64,000 bases of DNA from an uncultured Bacteroidales bacterium (lineage in GTDB: Bacteria > Bacteroidota > Bacteroidia > Bacteroidales > Muribaculaceae), in NCBI GenBank assembly GCA_949123685.1, contig CASBHZ010000001.1, forward strand, positions 1 to 64,000, in the 5' to 3' direction. Below, one piece after another: positions 53,150-62,534 of this stretch; within the stretch, counting starts at the first letter, position 1, and each line of letters opens with the position of its first letter. Made by a program: the position numbers and the translations under genes. The notes below the pieces were generated by a model. It was not told the origin of the DNA and did no database searches. It saw only the letters and a list, made by a program, of their open reading frames with translations.

Positions 53150-55357
53150 AGCTTTCACTTCAAGGTCATTTATCTCCCATTGATCGGCACCTGCAGCGGA
53201 ACATCCGTACTTGAATGCCACCTGAATTTTCTTGCCGGCAAAAGCCGAAAGATCCATATCGCCGGAGTTTACAAAAGTCCATGCTCCTGCTTCGGGCCAC
53301 GTTGGGATGGTTATCTCGGTCCATGTTGAAGAACCGCTTTCACGAACCACGAAGCCGCAGAGCTGCTTGATAGTGGTCTGGAATTTTGCAGCATGACGGA
53401 AAGAAGCTTTTGCCGATTTATATCCGGAAAGGTCTATTACCGGAGTAATGGCGTATGAAAGTCCATCGCTCGTTGCCCCAAAACCAGTGGCATTGAGATA
53501 GCCTTTGCCGTTATACTCTTTCCAAGACCACAATTCTGACTTTCCAGCCGGAAGAGTGACATTATCGATAGTCCAGTCAGACGGAAGGGATGTCAAGCTT
53601 GCTTCAAGCGATTTATAAACCACATCCTCTCCCGATGGCTCCGGAGGAGTCGGGGTGTCACCTGAAACAATCTCATATTCTGTAACGTCCCTGACACTCA
53701 TCATGCCGAAATACTTTTTCAAGTCACCTTTCACTTTCACACGGGCGCCATAGATTGAAGGATTCTTGGAAATACCAAGTGTGGTTCTCACATCTCCCAC
53801 ATTCTTAAGACCGATTGGGGCAGAGTTGGAAGCATTAGCTTCAGGAGGTGCCACCATCGAGAGGATCACGTTTGTTGCGTTCTTATAATTATCTCCATCT
53901 GAAGGAGTTGTTCCAAACACTGCAGAATCCCATGTTTTATCTGCGGTATAACCTGCTACATAACCTTCGACCCAAACACCTGTTGCGTCAGCAGTAGCAG
54001 CCTTGATCTGATCGGTATTATACGGACTCTCTTTTGTACCGTCTCCATTCGGAATACCGTCACCAGGACCCGGAGCAGGAGTTTCACCCCCCCCTATTAC
54101 GACTCCGTCAACCTCCACATCGGCAGCCGTGCCGCCATTGCCGGTGATACCGGGCATGCCGAGGAACGTATTAAGGTCACCTCTGAGCAAGATTGCTTTC
54201 TTCAACACATCCGGATTGTCTACCAAGTTAACAGATGCACGGAATGCCGAACCTTGCGGGAGTTCCACAGCAAGACATTTTGTCCAGTCTGTCTCATCGG
54301 CAGAGGCAGCGATAAGGATATTGTTATCCATCTCGGCATCAGCACCGAAGATCACATCATCGTTAGATGTAACCGTATTGACACCAGCCTTGACAGAACC
54401 CACGATATAAGCTTTCACCCAACCTGCAGCTCCCTGATTCTGGATCTCTATAGCCTCGGCTACGTCATACGGATCATCTTTCTGTCCTTTGTCAGTGATC
54501 ATAACGTCACCAAGACCGCGAAGAAGCAACTGCCAAGCATCACCATAATATGAAAGGATACCGCGCACTGTTCCGGTGCCTTCCGGAATCATCTCGTTGT
54601 AGAAATTCGAATAACCGGAAGTGCGGACAATAAGTTCACCGCCATTGGCATCCTTGAGTGTGCGGTTCACACTTTCCTGATAAGGTGCGTAAGTTTCCTT
54701 ACCACCCTCTTCGAAATATACATTCCTGAATTCAACAAGCTGGCTCTGCATATTGCGAAATTCTTCACCGGTTGCAGGAAGTTGTGAAAAGGTAGTCACG
54801 ATACAATATGGAGCATCAGAAGGCCATTCGCCATTCTGATCAACATATTTCACCTTAGGATCCGGCAATCCGTTAAGTTCGGAATGAGCAAGGAAATAGT
54901 CCCATGCCATGAATCCGAGCTGGGGAGCACCGTCGTAAGGATCACCGAGCCATCCGATCTGCTGCAATCCACGGTAATAACCTATATAAAGTCCGGTTGC
55001 GTTAAGCACAACATCCTGACCGATACGATAGTCGGTATAAGTTGAGCCTTGGTTCACGGAGAGTGCGATAGCCGCTGTCTCATCCTGAATAACTATAGAC
55101 TTATAAATATTGCCGGAAGCATCACTCGAAACCACTCGTCCGTGGATAATATAAGGAGTCTGCGTAGCTTCGTCTTTCATCGGGCACATTACCGTCTGAT
55201 CGGCGAATGCAGTCTTAAATTCAGAAATGGTAGTATTGGCTTCCATAGTAGCTTTCGGCACATCGAGAGCCGGCACGTCCATGTCTGCTTGGCAGGAAGA
55301 GATTGCACCCATAGCCACCAAAGCCAAAGCCGAATGTATTATATTCTTTATTTTCAT
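53141..55357 (-). CDS. Multidomain surface lipoprotein: DUF5689 + two DUF6359-like OB domains + choice-of-anchor J
   Basis: A 738-residue lipoprotein (signal with lipobox MGAISSC). Domain order: a DUF5689-type OB-fold region (about 30-270, IIHGRVVSSDASGNIYKSIVIQD), two DUF6359-like OB modules (about 295-420 and 445-580, GWVKAYIVGSVKAG and GVWVEGYVAGYTADK), then a choice-of-anchor J lectin-like sandwich (about 600-738). OB folds suit nucleic-acid or oligosaccharide binding. Next to the TonB receptor and nucleases it could hold DNA at the surface, which is inference. It follows the smaller lipoprotein by 30 bases. Confidence 0.8.
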   Translation of the reverse strand: MKIKNIIHSALALVAMGAISSCQADMDVPALDVPKATMEANTTISEFKTAFADQTVMCPMKDEATQTPYIIHGRVVSSDASGNIYKSIVIQDETAAIALSVNQGSTYTDYRIGQDVVLNATGLYIGYYRGLQQIGWLGDPYDGAPQLGFMAWDYFLAHSELNGLPDPKVKYVDQNGEWPSDAPYCIVTTFSQLPATGEEFRNMQSQLVEFRNVYFEEGGKETYAPYQESVNRTLKDANGGELIVRTSGYSNFYNEMIPEGTGTVRGILSYYGDAWQLLLRGLGDVMITDKGQKDDPYDVAEAIEIQNQGAAGWVKAYIVGSVKAGVNTVTSNDDVIFGADAEMDNNILIAASADETDWTKCLAVELPQGSAFRASVNLVDNPDVLKKAILLRGDLNTFLGMPGITGNGGTAADVEVDGVVIGGGETPAPGPGDGIPNGDGTKESPYNTDQIKAATADATGVWVEGYVAGYTADKTWDSAVFGTTPSDGDNYKNATNVILSMVAPPEANASNSAPIGLKNVGDVRTTLGISKNPSIYGARVKVKGDLKKYFGMMSVRDVTEYEIVSGDTPTPPEPSGEDVVYKSLEASLTSLPSDWTIDNVTLPAGKSELWSWKEYNGKGYLNATGFGATSDGLSYAITPVIDLSGYKSAKASFRHAAKFQTTIKQLCGFVVRESGSSTWTEITIPTWPEAGAWTFVNSGDMDLSAFAGKKIQVAFKYGCSAAGADQWEINDLEVKASK

Positions 55358-55387
55358 TTTAATCTGCTTTTAAATTAGTTGATGCCT

Positions 55388-56419
55388 TTATTTACCGGGT
55401 ACACCATAAATCTGCATCTTGTCAATCTCCCAAGTGCCAGAGAGGCTTGATGTCGATGTGTAACGGAAAGCTACCTGAATTTTCTTACCGCTGAATTTAT
55501 CAAGATTTGCATAACCGGAATCAGAGAATGTCCATGAATTTCCGGCAGGAGGAATAGGCAAGGTTATTGTCTCCCATTCTTCCGAGCCAGCCTCACGAAC
55601 AAGTGTCTGACACATCTGGTTGAATGTATCCACATTATTGAAATAGTTAGCGGCAGAATGAACGTTCATACGAATTTCCCCGAAACCGGTGAGGTCAATC
55701 TCTTCAGATATTGCCATGGCATCTGTTGTCACGGCAGATCCGGATCTTCCACCGGTTGCGACAAAACCATATTGGGCATTAAGTTTCCATGTCTCGAATC
55801 CGGCTGTCGAAGGATTGCCTTGATCAAACGTGAAGCCTTGCATGCCACCCATGAAGTTAAGATTCTTTATCGGTTTTGATCCTATGGGAAGAACCATATT
55901 GGGATCGGGTTCAATACCTTCCGGTCCCCAGTTATATGCAGACACGCTACGCACTCCGTAAGCCGAACAATATTTCGAACCTGTCTCACCATAGAGGCAA
56001 ACTTCCTTACCTTGATTCTCGGGATGGTCTCCAAGGTTTACTGCATTACGCACATTGCCGCTCGGAAGCTGCACGGGCACACACTTCGACCAGTCTCTCT
56101 CATTGGGGTCTGCAGCAATGAGTATATTAGTCTTCACCGTAGCAGGAACTGTAAAATTAGCAGTCTCCTGTTTGAGCACATTGCCGATATTGGTATCTAC
56201 AAAGCCTACGATATAGCCCCTCACCCATACGGTTTCACCTAAAGTTTCATTAATGCTACCAAGGCTTGCCTGATACGCAGTCATGGGATTATCCCAAGCG
56301 CCGGTGCCTATGCCCCCCTCCGGAACAATCACCGGAGGCTGAGCCAAATCATCGTTACATGCCCCGAGACCCATAGCCATAAGGAGCATCAGCGAGAATA
56401 TGATCTTTATATTTTTCAT
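55388..56419 (-). CDS. Surface lipoprotein: DUF6359-like OB domain + choice-of-anchor J
   Basis: A 343-residue lipoprotein (lipobox MGLGAC). A single OB-type module (about 45-175, VWVRGYIVGFVDTNIGNVLKQE) is followed by a choice-of-anchor J domain (about 185-340, ending TSSLSGTWEIDKMQIYG). It looks like a shorter relative of the next gene's C-terminal half. In SusD-like fashion it sits directly downstream of the TonB receptor gene, and may be that receptor's partner, although it has no SusD helices. A hairpin precedes it. Confidence 0.8.
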   Translation of the reverse strand: MKNIKIIFSLMLLMAMGLGACNDDLAQPPVIVPEGGIGTGAWDNPMTAYQASLGSINETLGETVWVRGYIVGFVDTNIGNVLKQETANFTVPATVKTNILIAADPNERDWSKCVPVQLPSGNVRNAVNLGDHPENQGKEVCLYGETGSKYCSAYGVRSVSAYNWGPEGIEPDPNMVLPIGSKPIKNLNFMGGMQGFTFDQGNPSTAGFETWKLNAQYGFVATGGRSGSAVTTDAMAISEEIDLTGFGEIRMNVHSAANYFNNVDTFNQMCQTLVREAGSEEWETITLPIPPAGNSWTFSDSGYANLDKFSGKKIQVAFRYTSTSSLSGTWEIDKMQIYGVPGK

Positions 56420-56440
56420 TTTAGTTTATTTTATTTTTAT

Positions 56441-56477
56441 GTTTTCGGTTGTCAGTACATTTCTGACAACTGAAAAC
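56441..56477 (-). other. Intercistronic hairpin with CTGAAAA-type heptads
   Basis: A 15-bp stem with one G-U pair (56441-56455 with 56463-56477) and a 7-base loop, continued by heptads CTTAAAA, CCGAAAA and CTTAAAA up to 56497, overlapping the end of the TonB receptor gene. It may stabilise or uncouple the upstream message. Confidence 0.6.
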
Positions 56478-56491
56478 TTAAAACCGAAAAC

Positions 56492-59275
56492 TTAAAACCT
56501 TATACCCACATTAAAGAAGACGCGTATGCCCTGGGCATAATAGATCTTGTTGGGGAATTTATTCACGTTATAGTCTGTATAGTCAAACTTACCCTCCTGA
56601 TAACCGCCGGTCTGGATATTGCGATTGTTGAGAAGGTTGTTCACACTGAGATTGAAGTTTATAGATCCGAAGTTAGTGTAAAGAATCTTTCCGATAGAAA
56701 GGTTCATCACCCATTCCGAGTTGAGTTTATCCTGATGAGTGATCTGATTGCGACGCTGGATATATTCCTCCTCAGAAGTGCAGAACTTCCAAAGACCGGG
56801 CATCTCTTCATGACGCGCGGGCGAAAGGTCGATCCAGTTATCACCAAACCACTGACCGTTCACTTCAAAGAACCATTGCTTGATATTATAGTTCAGACCG
56901 ATCGAATAAGCCTGCTGGGGAGTTCCACCGATATGGTAGTTCTTGAGATATACACGACGTGTCACGTCTTCCTGAGAACCATTCTCATAGCTACGAACAC
57001 CAAGAGGATTATTCTCATATGTGTTGCGTGAGAATGTTCCGGCTGCTGAAACCGACAGGTTGCTGAGTATCTTGTATTCCATGCCAAGCTCGATACCTTT
57101 GTATTCTGTCTCCATTCCTGACATTGAATAGTTCATGAAAGTGTTGAGCTGATAGTCATAGAAACCTGAACGTTTGATGCCGTCCCACATGCGGGTATAG
57201 AAGCCAGTAACAGATCCGCGGAAGCGGGCATAGTTCCAAGTGTAAGAGAGGTCTGCAGAGAAGAAACGCTCTGATTTTAGACCCTGTACGGAAGTGTCTT
57301 TCGTACGGGGAGACACATAGCTATAGTCGGGCATAGGAGCACGTGAACCATAAGAAACATGGACGGTGAAATAGTTACGTCCGTCAAGTTTGTAGGTGGC
57401 ACCTGCCTTCAGGGCAGCATTGTCGAATGAATGATGCTTTCCGGTGCCGAGTGAGTTTTCAGGTGCACGTCCGTTCTGCATGTTACCATGGCGCACAAAG
57501 TCTGTGAAACTAACCTCAAGACCATAGTTCACGTTCCAGTGAGCCGTGGTGATCTGATTCTGAACCCATGCGCGGGCATTGATGCTGCGGATATTATAGT
57601 CGTAACCGAACACATCCCCTTTATAAACCTTGCGGTTGGGGTTGCGCATATCATTCTGAAGGATATTGGGATTGCCGGCGAAGTCGCGCTCCGAGAAGTT
57701 GTCAATGTCACGCCAGAACTCGCCGCCGAGAAGATCACGGATAGTCTTATAGTAATGTCCGTCGCTATAATTCACGCTCAGACCTCCCTGAAGAGTCATG
57801 TTGTCATTGATACGATGATCAAGATATGAGTTGAGCATCCATGAGGTCAGGTTTGAATGACGGTTCTCGAGGATATAGCTTGACTGACCCAAAAGTTCGG
57901 GATTGCGGTCAAACTGCTGCCTGTTAAGAAGGTTGGTCTGATAGAGTCTGTTCCAGTCAATCTGACGGTGAGCTTTATCGCCTCCCCACCAGTCTGTAAC
58001 AAAATCAAAAACTTCCTGCTGCGCTGCGTAAAGATCGGGATCAGTGAAGGGGTCTGCCGTAGGCTTGTAGTAAGATGGCAGATAGCGGTAATAGTCGGGA
58101 CGTGGATCCGCAGTCTGATACCAGTTGAGTGCTGAGCTGCTATAGCGGTTGTTGCGGAAAGCGATACCGGTGTTCAGCTTCGTTCCCATCTTGGGTTTCC
58201 ATATCCAGTTGAGGACAACAGAGGGATCCACAGACTCAACGATACGTGCACTTTTCTTTTTGCCGTCGAGATAACCCCACGACGGATTATAGAGATTTGT
58301 TCCTGCAAGGTCGTAAGCTTCCTGAGTGGCAGCGGAGTTTGTGGCACGCTGCGTAGGTGCGCCCCATGCCGAGAGATTCAGTGAATGCTGATCGTTGAAT
58401 ACTTTCTGGAGACTCAGCTGCAAACCTACAGAATTATAGAACGTGCCTTCGATCACACCTTCCGGCGCATAACGCCCTATCACATTTGCAGAGAAAGCCC
58501 ATCCTTTGGAATTAAGTCCTGTTGAATACTGCAACATGGCGCGCAGCATATAGTTCGAGTTAGTATATGAGAGATTTCCCCTGAAACCGGGGGCATATTC
58601 GGAAGCATAGGTTGTAAAATTGCTTGCACCTCCTATGTTGCCGAAACCGAAGGGAGCTGCCTCCATACCGATATCAGTGGTGCGGTTGCGGAAAGCACCG
58701 GAAGTCATACCGCCAAGACCGGAGAAATTAAAACGTCCGCGCATGGCGTCGTTGAAATTGATACCGTTGATATAACCGTTATTCCAGTTGCTGTCATAAC
58801 CGCGCCAGCGGAAACGGGCGATGGAGAAATCATAATTTGATGCCTGGTAGTAGATATCGTCTGTCGCACCTTGAATGGTACCTACGCTTTGACCGGATCC
58901 TTCATCATCGAGGATCTGCTCCTCATCGAAAAGGAAATCGTCACTGTCAAGCTCCTGACCATCGAAGCCTGTGGGGTCAAGACGGATCTCGCCTATATTC
59001 TTCACCAAGCCTTCTACGATTTTGACATCCTTATAAGCGTCTGCATAGCCATAAGCAATAATCTGAAGAACATCCGTGCCTGGAGCAGCCTTGGAAATGG
59101 TAAACGTACCGTCCGAACCGCTGGTCACGAAAATTGCCTGATCGCGCAGAAGGATATTGGCATCTGCAACAGCCTTACCGGTACGGGCATCGACCAGAGT
59201 GCCGGTAAGCCCTGTCGCGGCAAGCGACGGAAGAGCCATACACAGCAGCATTAGCAATGATAATTTAATTCGCAT
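56492..59275 (-). CDS. TonB-dependent receptor with CarboxypepD-like N-domain
   Basis: A 927-residue outer-membrane transporter: signal peptide (1-19), a carboxypeptidase-regulatory-like beta domain (about 22-100, LTGTLVDARTGKAVADANILL), an acidic linker, then plug and barrel ending in the terminal Phe (VFFNVGIRF). The plug is unusual: it lacks the clear RG/NIRG and EV.KGP strings of typical SusC plugs. No SusD gene is adjacent. Instead two OB-fold lipoproteins follow. With an EEP nuclease gene 36 bases upstream and nucleases downstream, import of DNA fragments or nucleosides is proposed. Confidence 0.85.
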   Translation of the reverse strand: MRIKLSLLMLLCMALPSLAATGLTGTLVDARTGKAVADANILLRDQAIFVTSGSDGTFTISKAAPGTDVLQIIAYGYADAYKDVKIVEGLVKNIGEIRLDPTGFDGQELDSDDFLFDEEQILDDEGSGQSVGTIQGATDDIYYQASNYDFSIARFRWRGYDSNWNNGYINGINFNDAMRGRFNFSGLGGMTSGAFRNRTTDIGMEAAPFGFGNIGGASNFTTYASEYAPGFRGNLSYTNSNYMLRAMLQYSTGLNSKGWAFSANVIGRYAPEGVIEGTFYNSVGLQLSLQKVFNDQHSLNLSAWGAPTQRATNSAATQEAYDLAGTNLYNPSWGYLDGKKKSARIVESVDPSVVLNWIWKPKMGTKLNTGIAFRNNRYSSSALNWYQTADPRPDYYRYLPSYYKPTADPFTDPDLYAAQQEVFDFVTDWWGGDKAHRQIDWNRLYQTNLLNRQQFDRNPELLGQSSYILENRHSNLTSWMLNSYLDHRINDNMTLQGGLSVNYSDGHYYKTIRDLLGGEFWRDIDNFSERDFAGNPNILQNDMRNPNRKVYKGDVFGYDYNIRSINARAWVQNQITTAHWNVNYGLEVSFTDFVRHGNMQNGRAPENSLGTGKHHSFDNAALKAGATYKLDGRNYFTVHVSYGSRAPMPDYSYVSPRTKDTSVQGLKSERFFSADLSYTWNYARFRGSVTGFYTRMWDGIKRSGFYDYQLNTFMNYSMSGMETEYKGIELGMEYKILSNLSVSAAGTFSRNTYENNPLGVRSYENGSQEDVTRRVYLKNYHIGGTPQQAYSIGLNYNIKQWFFEVNGQWFGDNWIDLSPARHEEMPGLWKFCTSEEEYIQRRNQITHQDKLNSEWVMNLSIGKILYTNFGSINFNLSVNNLLNNRNIQTGGYQEGKFDYTDYNVNKFPNKIYYAQGIRVFFNVGIRF

Positions 59276-59311
59276 AATTTAGTATCTTGTTTTTGTATGT
59301 TGTTGTTTTAA

Positions 59312-60367
59312 TTACTTCTTCACTTCCTGCACAAGGAATATCTCCGTCGGCAGGTGATCTGAATATCCGTTGGTCCATGCGCCTCCGGAGAAGGTGCGGT
59401 GCGGATAACCACGGTATTGACCGTCGCTCTGAAGCAGGAATTGCTTATTGAACACTTCCGCCCCATGATATTTAAGCCCGGCTGCACCGTCAACCAGATT
59501 CTTGTTAACTATAATCTGATCGAAAAGGTCCCAGCCTCCACGATAGATATAAGAACCGATACCTTTGTCGAGTTTCTCCCAGAAAGGATTGAAGAAACCG
59601 CCGTCAGGCGTATCCCCGATTTTCTTTACGGCTCCCAAAGTCTCTGCAACACTCTTGTTGTGCGGATCGTCATTTAGGTCTCCCATCACTATCACACCCA
59701 TCTTCGGATCAATCTTATAGAGGGAATCCGCAATAGAACGGCTTAAAGAGGCGGCAGCCTCACGCAGCCAGCTGCTTTCCTTCTCACCGCCACGGCGCGA
59801 AGGCCAGTGATTGACAATGACAGCAACACGCTTGCCACCCATAAGACCTACCACACACATCTGGTCGCGTGTCTTGAAATTGGGAAGTTCGGGCACAACA
59901 AGACGGTGATTCGTCACATTTATCACACGGAAAAGTTTCGGATTGTAGAGAAGACCAACATCCACACCTCGGGCATCGGGCGAATCATGATGACATATCT
60001 GGAGATTCCAATCCTTGATTGCATCTGCTTTCACAAGATCCTGAAGCACGGTTATATTCTCGATTTCGCTCACACCGATAACCGCCGGACCAATCGGAGT
60101 AGTCTTTGTGGTCATCTGCGATATGGCATAGGAGAGATTCTTTATTTTCGACCAATACTTCTTGCCATCCCATTTATATGACCCGGCAGGAGAAAACTCC
60201 TTATCGTATTTCCCGTTGTTGTTGATAGTGTCGAAAAGGTTCTCAAGGTTATAGAAAGCGACACCGAAAGTGCGGTATTGCTTTCGTGTCTGTGCGTTAA
60301 CGCACAGACACGCCGACACTCCGATCAGGAGTGTCAGCGCCAATGCGGTTAGTCTGTTAAGTTTCAT
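59312..60367 (-). CDS. Secreted endonuclease/exonuclease/phosphatase-family protein
   Basis: A 351-residue exported EEP-fold enzyme (signal to about VNAQ, residue 26). Catalytic residues are visible: Asn and Glu in FYNLENLFDT and GVSEIEN, Asp and Asn in VNHWPSR and VMGDLNDDP, and the terminal Asp-His in GYSDHLP. EEP proteins cut DNA, RNA or phosphoesters with Mg. Two strong inverted repeats lie inside its first 90 bases of coding sequence. It follows deoC by 18 bases and precedes the TonB receptor by 36, a single apparent operon. Confidence 0.88.
   Translation of the reverse strand: MKLNRLTALALTLLIGVSACLCVNAQTRKQYRTFGVAFYNLENLFDTINNNGKYDKEFSPAGSYKWDGKKYWSKIKNLSYAISQMTTKTTPIGPAVIGVSEIENITVLQDLVKADAIKDWNLQICHHDSPDARGVDVGLLYNPKLFRVINVTNHRLVVPELPNFKTRDQMCVVGLMGGKRVAVIVNHWPSRRGGEKESSWLREAAASLSRSIADSLYKIDPKMGVIVMGDLNDDPHNKSVAETLGAVKKIGDTPDGGFFNPFWEKLDKGIGSYIYRGGWDLFDQIIVNKNLVDGAAGLKYHGAEVFNKQFLLQSDGQYRGYPHRTFSGGAWTNGYSDHLPTEIFLVQEVKK
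60285..60312. repeat. 28-bp palindrome in the signal-peptide codons of the EEP gene
   Basis: A perfect palindrome (60285-60298 with 60299-60312), next to an 8-bp inverted repeat (60315-60322 with 60328-60335). Both lie within the first 85 bases of the EEP reading frame. Confidence 0.7.
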
Positions 60368-60385
60368 TTGAGGTGGATATGGAGA

Positions 60386-61264
60386 TTAGAAATATTTCAC
60401 CTCTTCACCGGTCATAGTGGCAAGCAGGCTGTTGGCAAGACTGCTCGCGCCGAGACGGAAGAGATCATGATTGAACCATTCGTCACCGAGAACCTCTTTC
60501 ACTATTGCATAATAATGAAGCGCCTCTTCTGATGTGCGAACCCCGCCTGCAGCCTTGAAACCTACCTTGTTGCCGGTCTTCTCATAATACTCCTTGATAC
60601 ACTGGCACATTACATATGCAGCCTCAAGGGAAGCTCCGGAATATATTTTGCCGGTAGAAGTCTTGATGAAGTCAGCTCCGCTATACATTGAAAGGATTGA
60701 TGCTTTCTTTATATTGGCAGCAGTCTTCAGGCAACCGGTTTCAAGGATAACCTTAAGCTTGGCATCGCGTGCCGTGTGCTTAAGCTCGATAATCTCGTCG
60801 CACAAATCCTCATAGTTCTCATCAAGGAAACGACCCACATTCATCACGATATCAACCTCGTTGGCACCACCTTCAACAGCCATTGCAACATCTGCAACCT
60901 TGACGGCGTCGAATGTCTGGCTTGAAGGGAAGCCGCCTGCAACTACAGCAATATCCACACCCTCTACATCAAGGTTGGATTTAACAACTTCAGCGAAGTT
61001 GCTGTAAACACAGATTGCCGCCACGTTCTTAAACTGGGGGTAATCATTATCGAAATCGTTCACACGCTGTGTGAACTTAGACACACTCCGCACGCTGTCT
61101 TCTGTGCTCAGGGTTGTCAGGTCAATAGAGCTGAAAAGGAACTGATAAACTTCCGGAGTGGCATACTTACCGGATTCTTCAATTATCTTCTTAACTTCTT
61201 TTGCCACAAATTCGTCATTTTCGACGACCTTGCTTTCGGCAAGTGTTTTCTGGTATCTATCCAT
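60386..61264 (-). CDS. deoC: Deoxyribose-phosphate aldolase
   Basis: A 292-residue aldolase that splits 2-deoxyribose-5-phosphate into glyceraldehyde-3-phosphate and acetaldehyde, so deoxynucleosides can feed glycolysis. Schiff-base Lys201 in FIKTSTGK and Lys237 in VGFKAAGGVRT are both present, with EVDIVMNVG and KVILETGCL as other core motifs. Length is somewhat greater than the E. coli enzyme because of an N-terminal extension. It is the first gene of the nuclease-TonB operon, a strong metabolic clue that the locus handles DNA. Confidence 0.94.
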   Translation of the reverse strand: MDRYQKTLAESKVVENDEFVAKEVKKIIEESGKYATPEVYQFLFSSIDLTTLSTEDSVRSVSKFTQRVNDFDNDYPQFKNVAAICVYSNFAEVVKSNLDVEGVDIAVVAGGFPSSQTFDAVKVADVAMAVEGGANEVDIVMNVGRFLDENYEDLCDEIIELKHTARDAKLKVILETGCLKTAANIKKASILSMYSGADFIKTSTGKIYSGASLEAAYVMCQCIKEYYEKTGNKVGFKAAGGVRTSEEALHYYAIVKEVLGDEWFNHDLFRLGASSLANSLLATMTGEEVKYF

Positions 61265-61303
61265 AAGAATCGTCAGTTATATGGTGTAATAAATATTAAC
61301 TTG

Positions 61304-61311
61304 CAAATATA
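61304..61311 (-). promoter_or_regulatory. -7 box of the deoC operon
   Basis: TATATTTG on the minus strand with TTTT at 61335-61332 (spacing 20) as a partial -33 box. The leader would be about 33 bases. Confidence 0.65.
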
Positions 61312-61375
61312 TCCAATTCTTTTTTATAAATAAAATATTTTTACCTATTGTTAAACACTTTTTTATAAGTTTAAA

Positions 61376-61966
61376 TCATTCTTTAGTTAAACGGCGAGCA
61401 ATACGATCCGGATTTCTTGACAAGAAATCCGCCCATGATTTCGGACCTTTAGCCACTTGTGGCTTACCCGTTTCATAGAAATGCGTAAGCGCAGCGGCAA
61501 GCGCATCCGTGGCATCAAGCAGATGGGGCATCTTGTCTGCCGGAATGTTCAGCAGACGCTTCAACATCTCTGCCACCCGTTCTTTAGATGCCGATCCGGT
61601 GCCGGTCACCGCCTGCTTTATAGACAAAGGGGCATACTCGGCAATAGGTATGTCACGACTGAGCGCAGCAGCCATAGCCACCCCCTGGGCACGCCCCAGT
61701 TTCAGCATAGACTGCACGTTCTTGCCAAAGAAGGGAGCCTCAATCGCAAGCTCATCGGGTAGATATTGCTCCACAAGTCCCGTCACCCTCTCGAAGATAC
61801 GGTGCAGACGCTTATAATGGCTTTCGAACTTGCTAAGCTGGATAACACCCATCACCACAACCTCCGCTTTCTTGCCATTAATGCCCAGAACGCCATATCC
61901 CATGACATTCGTACCCGGGTCAATACCCATTATCACACGCTCATATTTTCTTACTTCTTCATTCAT
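61376..61966 (-). CDS. ruvC: Holliday junction resolvase RuvC
   Basis: A 196-residue RNase H-fold resolvase that cuts Holliday junctions with RuvAB. The acidic catalytic residues are visible: Asp in MGIDPGTN, Glu in [11 protein letters not shown] and the Asp pair in [12 protein letters not shown]. Length and order are standard. It starts 95 bases after the DUF4286 stop, with a heptad hairpin between, and the deoC operon begins 111 bases downstream. Confidence 0.95.
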   Translation of the reverse strand: MNEEVRKYERVIMGIDPGTNVMGYGVLGINGKKAEVVVMGVIQLSKFESHYKRLHRIFERVTGLVEQYLPDELAIEAPFFGKNVQSMLKLGRAQGVAMAAALSRDIPIAEYAPLSIKQAVTGTGSASKERVAEMLKRLLNIPADKMPHLLDATDALAAALTHFYETGKPQVAKGPKSWADFLSRNPDRIARRLTKE

Positions 61967-61977
61967 GGGGGTTGGGG

Positions 61978-62066
61978 TTTAGGCTTTAGGCTTTAGGCTT
62001 TAGATTATACGTGGCTTAATCCCGAATCAAACTCTAAAGCCTAAAACCTAAAGCCTAACGCCTAAA
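61978..62066. repeat. Inverted arrays of TTTAGGC/GCCTAAA heptads
   Basis: Four forward heptads (61978-62005) and five reverse heptads (62032-62066) face each other across 26 bases and can form a long hairpin. The right array overlaps the DUF4286 stop codon. The units are the same as those next to korB (44354-44491). Confidence 0.8.
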
Positions 62067-62370
62067 AAATACTCTCGAATACTGACGTGAACACCATAGC
62101 ATCCGGAGCGAAACGACGCTCAAATGCTGCAACGAGAGGACGCAGACGCTTTGCCACCCACGTCTCCACCTCATCAATAGTCTCAAACTCTCCCTGAAAA
62201 GCTACACTAAGAGCCTGGGAAGCATCTGCCTCCTCACCTCCAGCCTGACGCATCACAGACAGGCGCGAGCGCCCCTCCGGACCAGCCTTATGCGCCAACG
62301 GCGCAAACCATTCCAGAAACTCCGCTCCGCGTTGCGGATCAACCATAAATGTTGCGTTATGTATCAGCAT
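62062..62370 (-). CDS. DUF4286-family protein
   Basis: A 102-residue small protein common in Bacteroidetes (starts MLIHNATFMVDPQRGAEFLEWF, ends MVFTSVFESIF). The family has a ferredoxin-like alpha/beta pattern similar to dimeric barrel proteins. No activity is known. It lies just upstream of ruvC on the same strand but is separated by the heptad hairpin. 62371-62534 upstream is AT-rich, with no clear promoter. Confidence 0.8.
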   Translation of the reverse strand: MLIHNATFMVDPQRGAEFLEWFAPLAHKAGPEGRSRLSVMRQAGGEEADASQALSVAFQGEFETIDEVETWVAKRLRPLVAAFERRFAPDAMVFTSVFESIF

Positions 62371-62534
62371 CCCTATATCTTCTATTTATTCTTAATTTTA
62401 CACTTTCAATATTTTTACTCTCAATATGGTCAATTAATAAAAACAACCACGAGCCTTAAATATCTCATTAAATTTCCGCGTGCCAACGCATCTACAATCG
62501 TGTTAACGCGTAAGTAAGAACCTTGTTTATCATA

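Noticed and set aside
56492..59275. SusC/SusD glycan utilisation locus
   Set aside because: No SusD protein, no glycoside hydrolase and no sigma/anti-sigma or hybrid regulator are present. The neighbours are nucleases and deoC.
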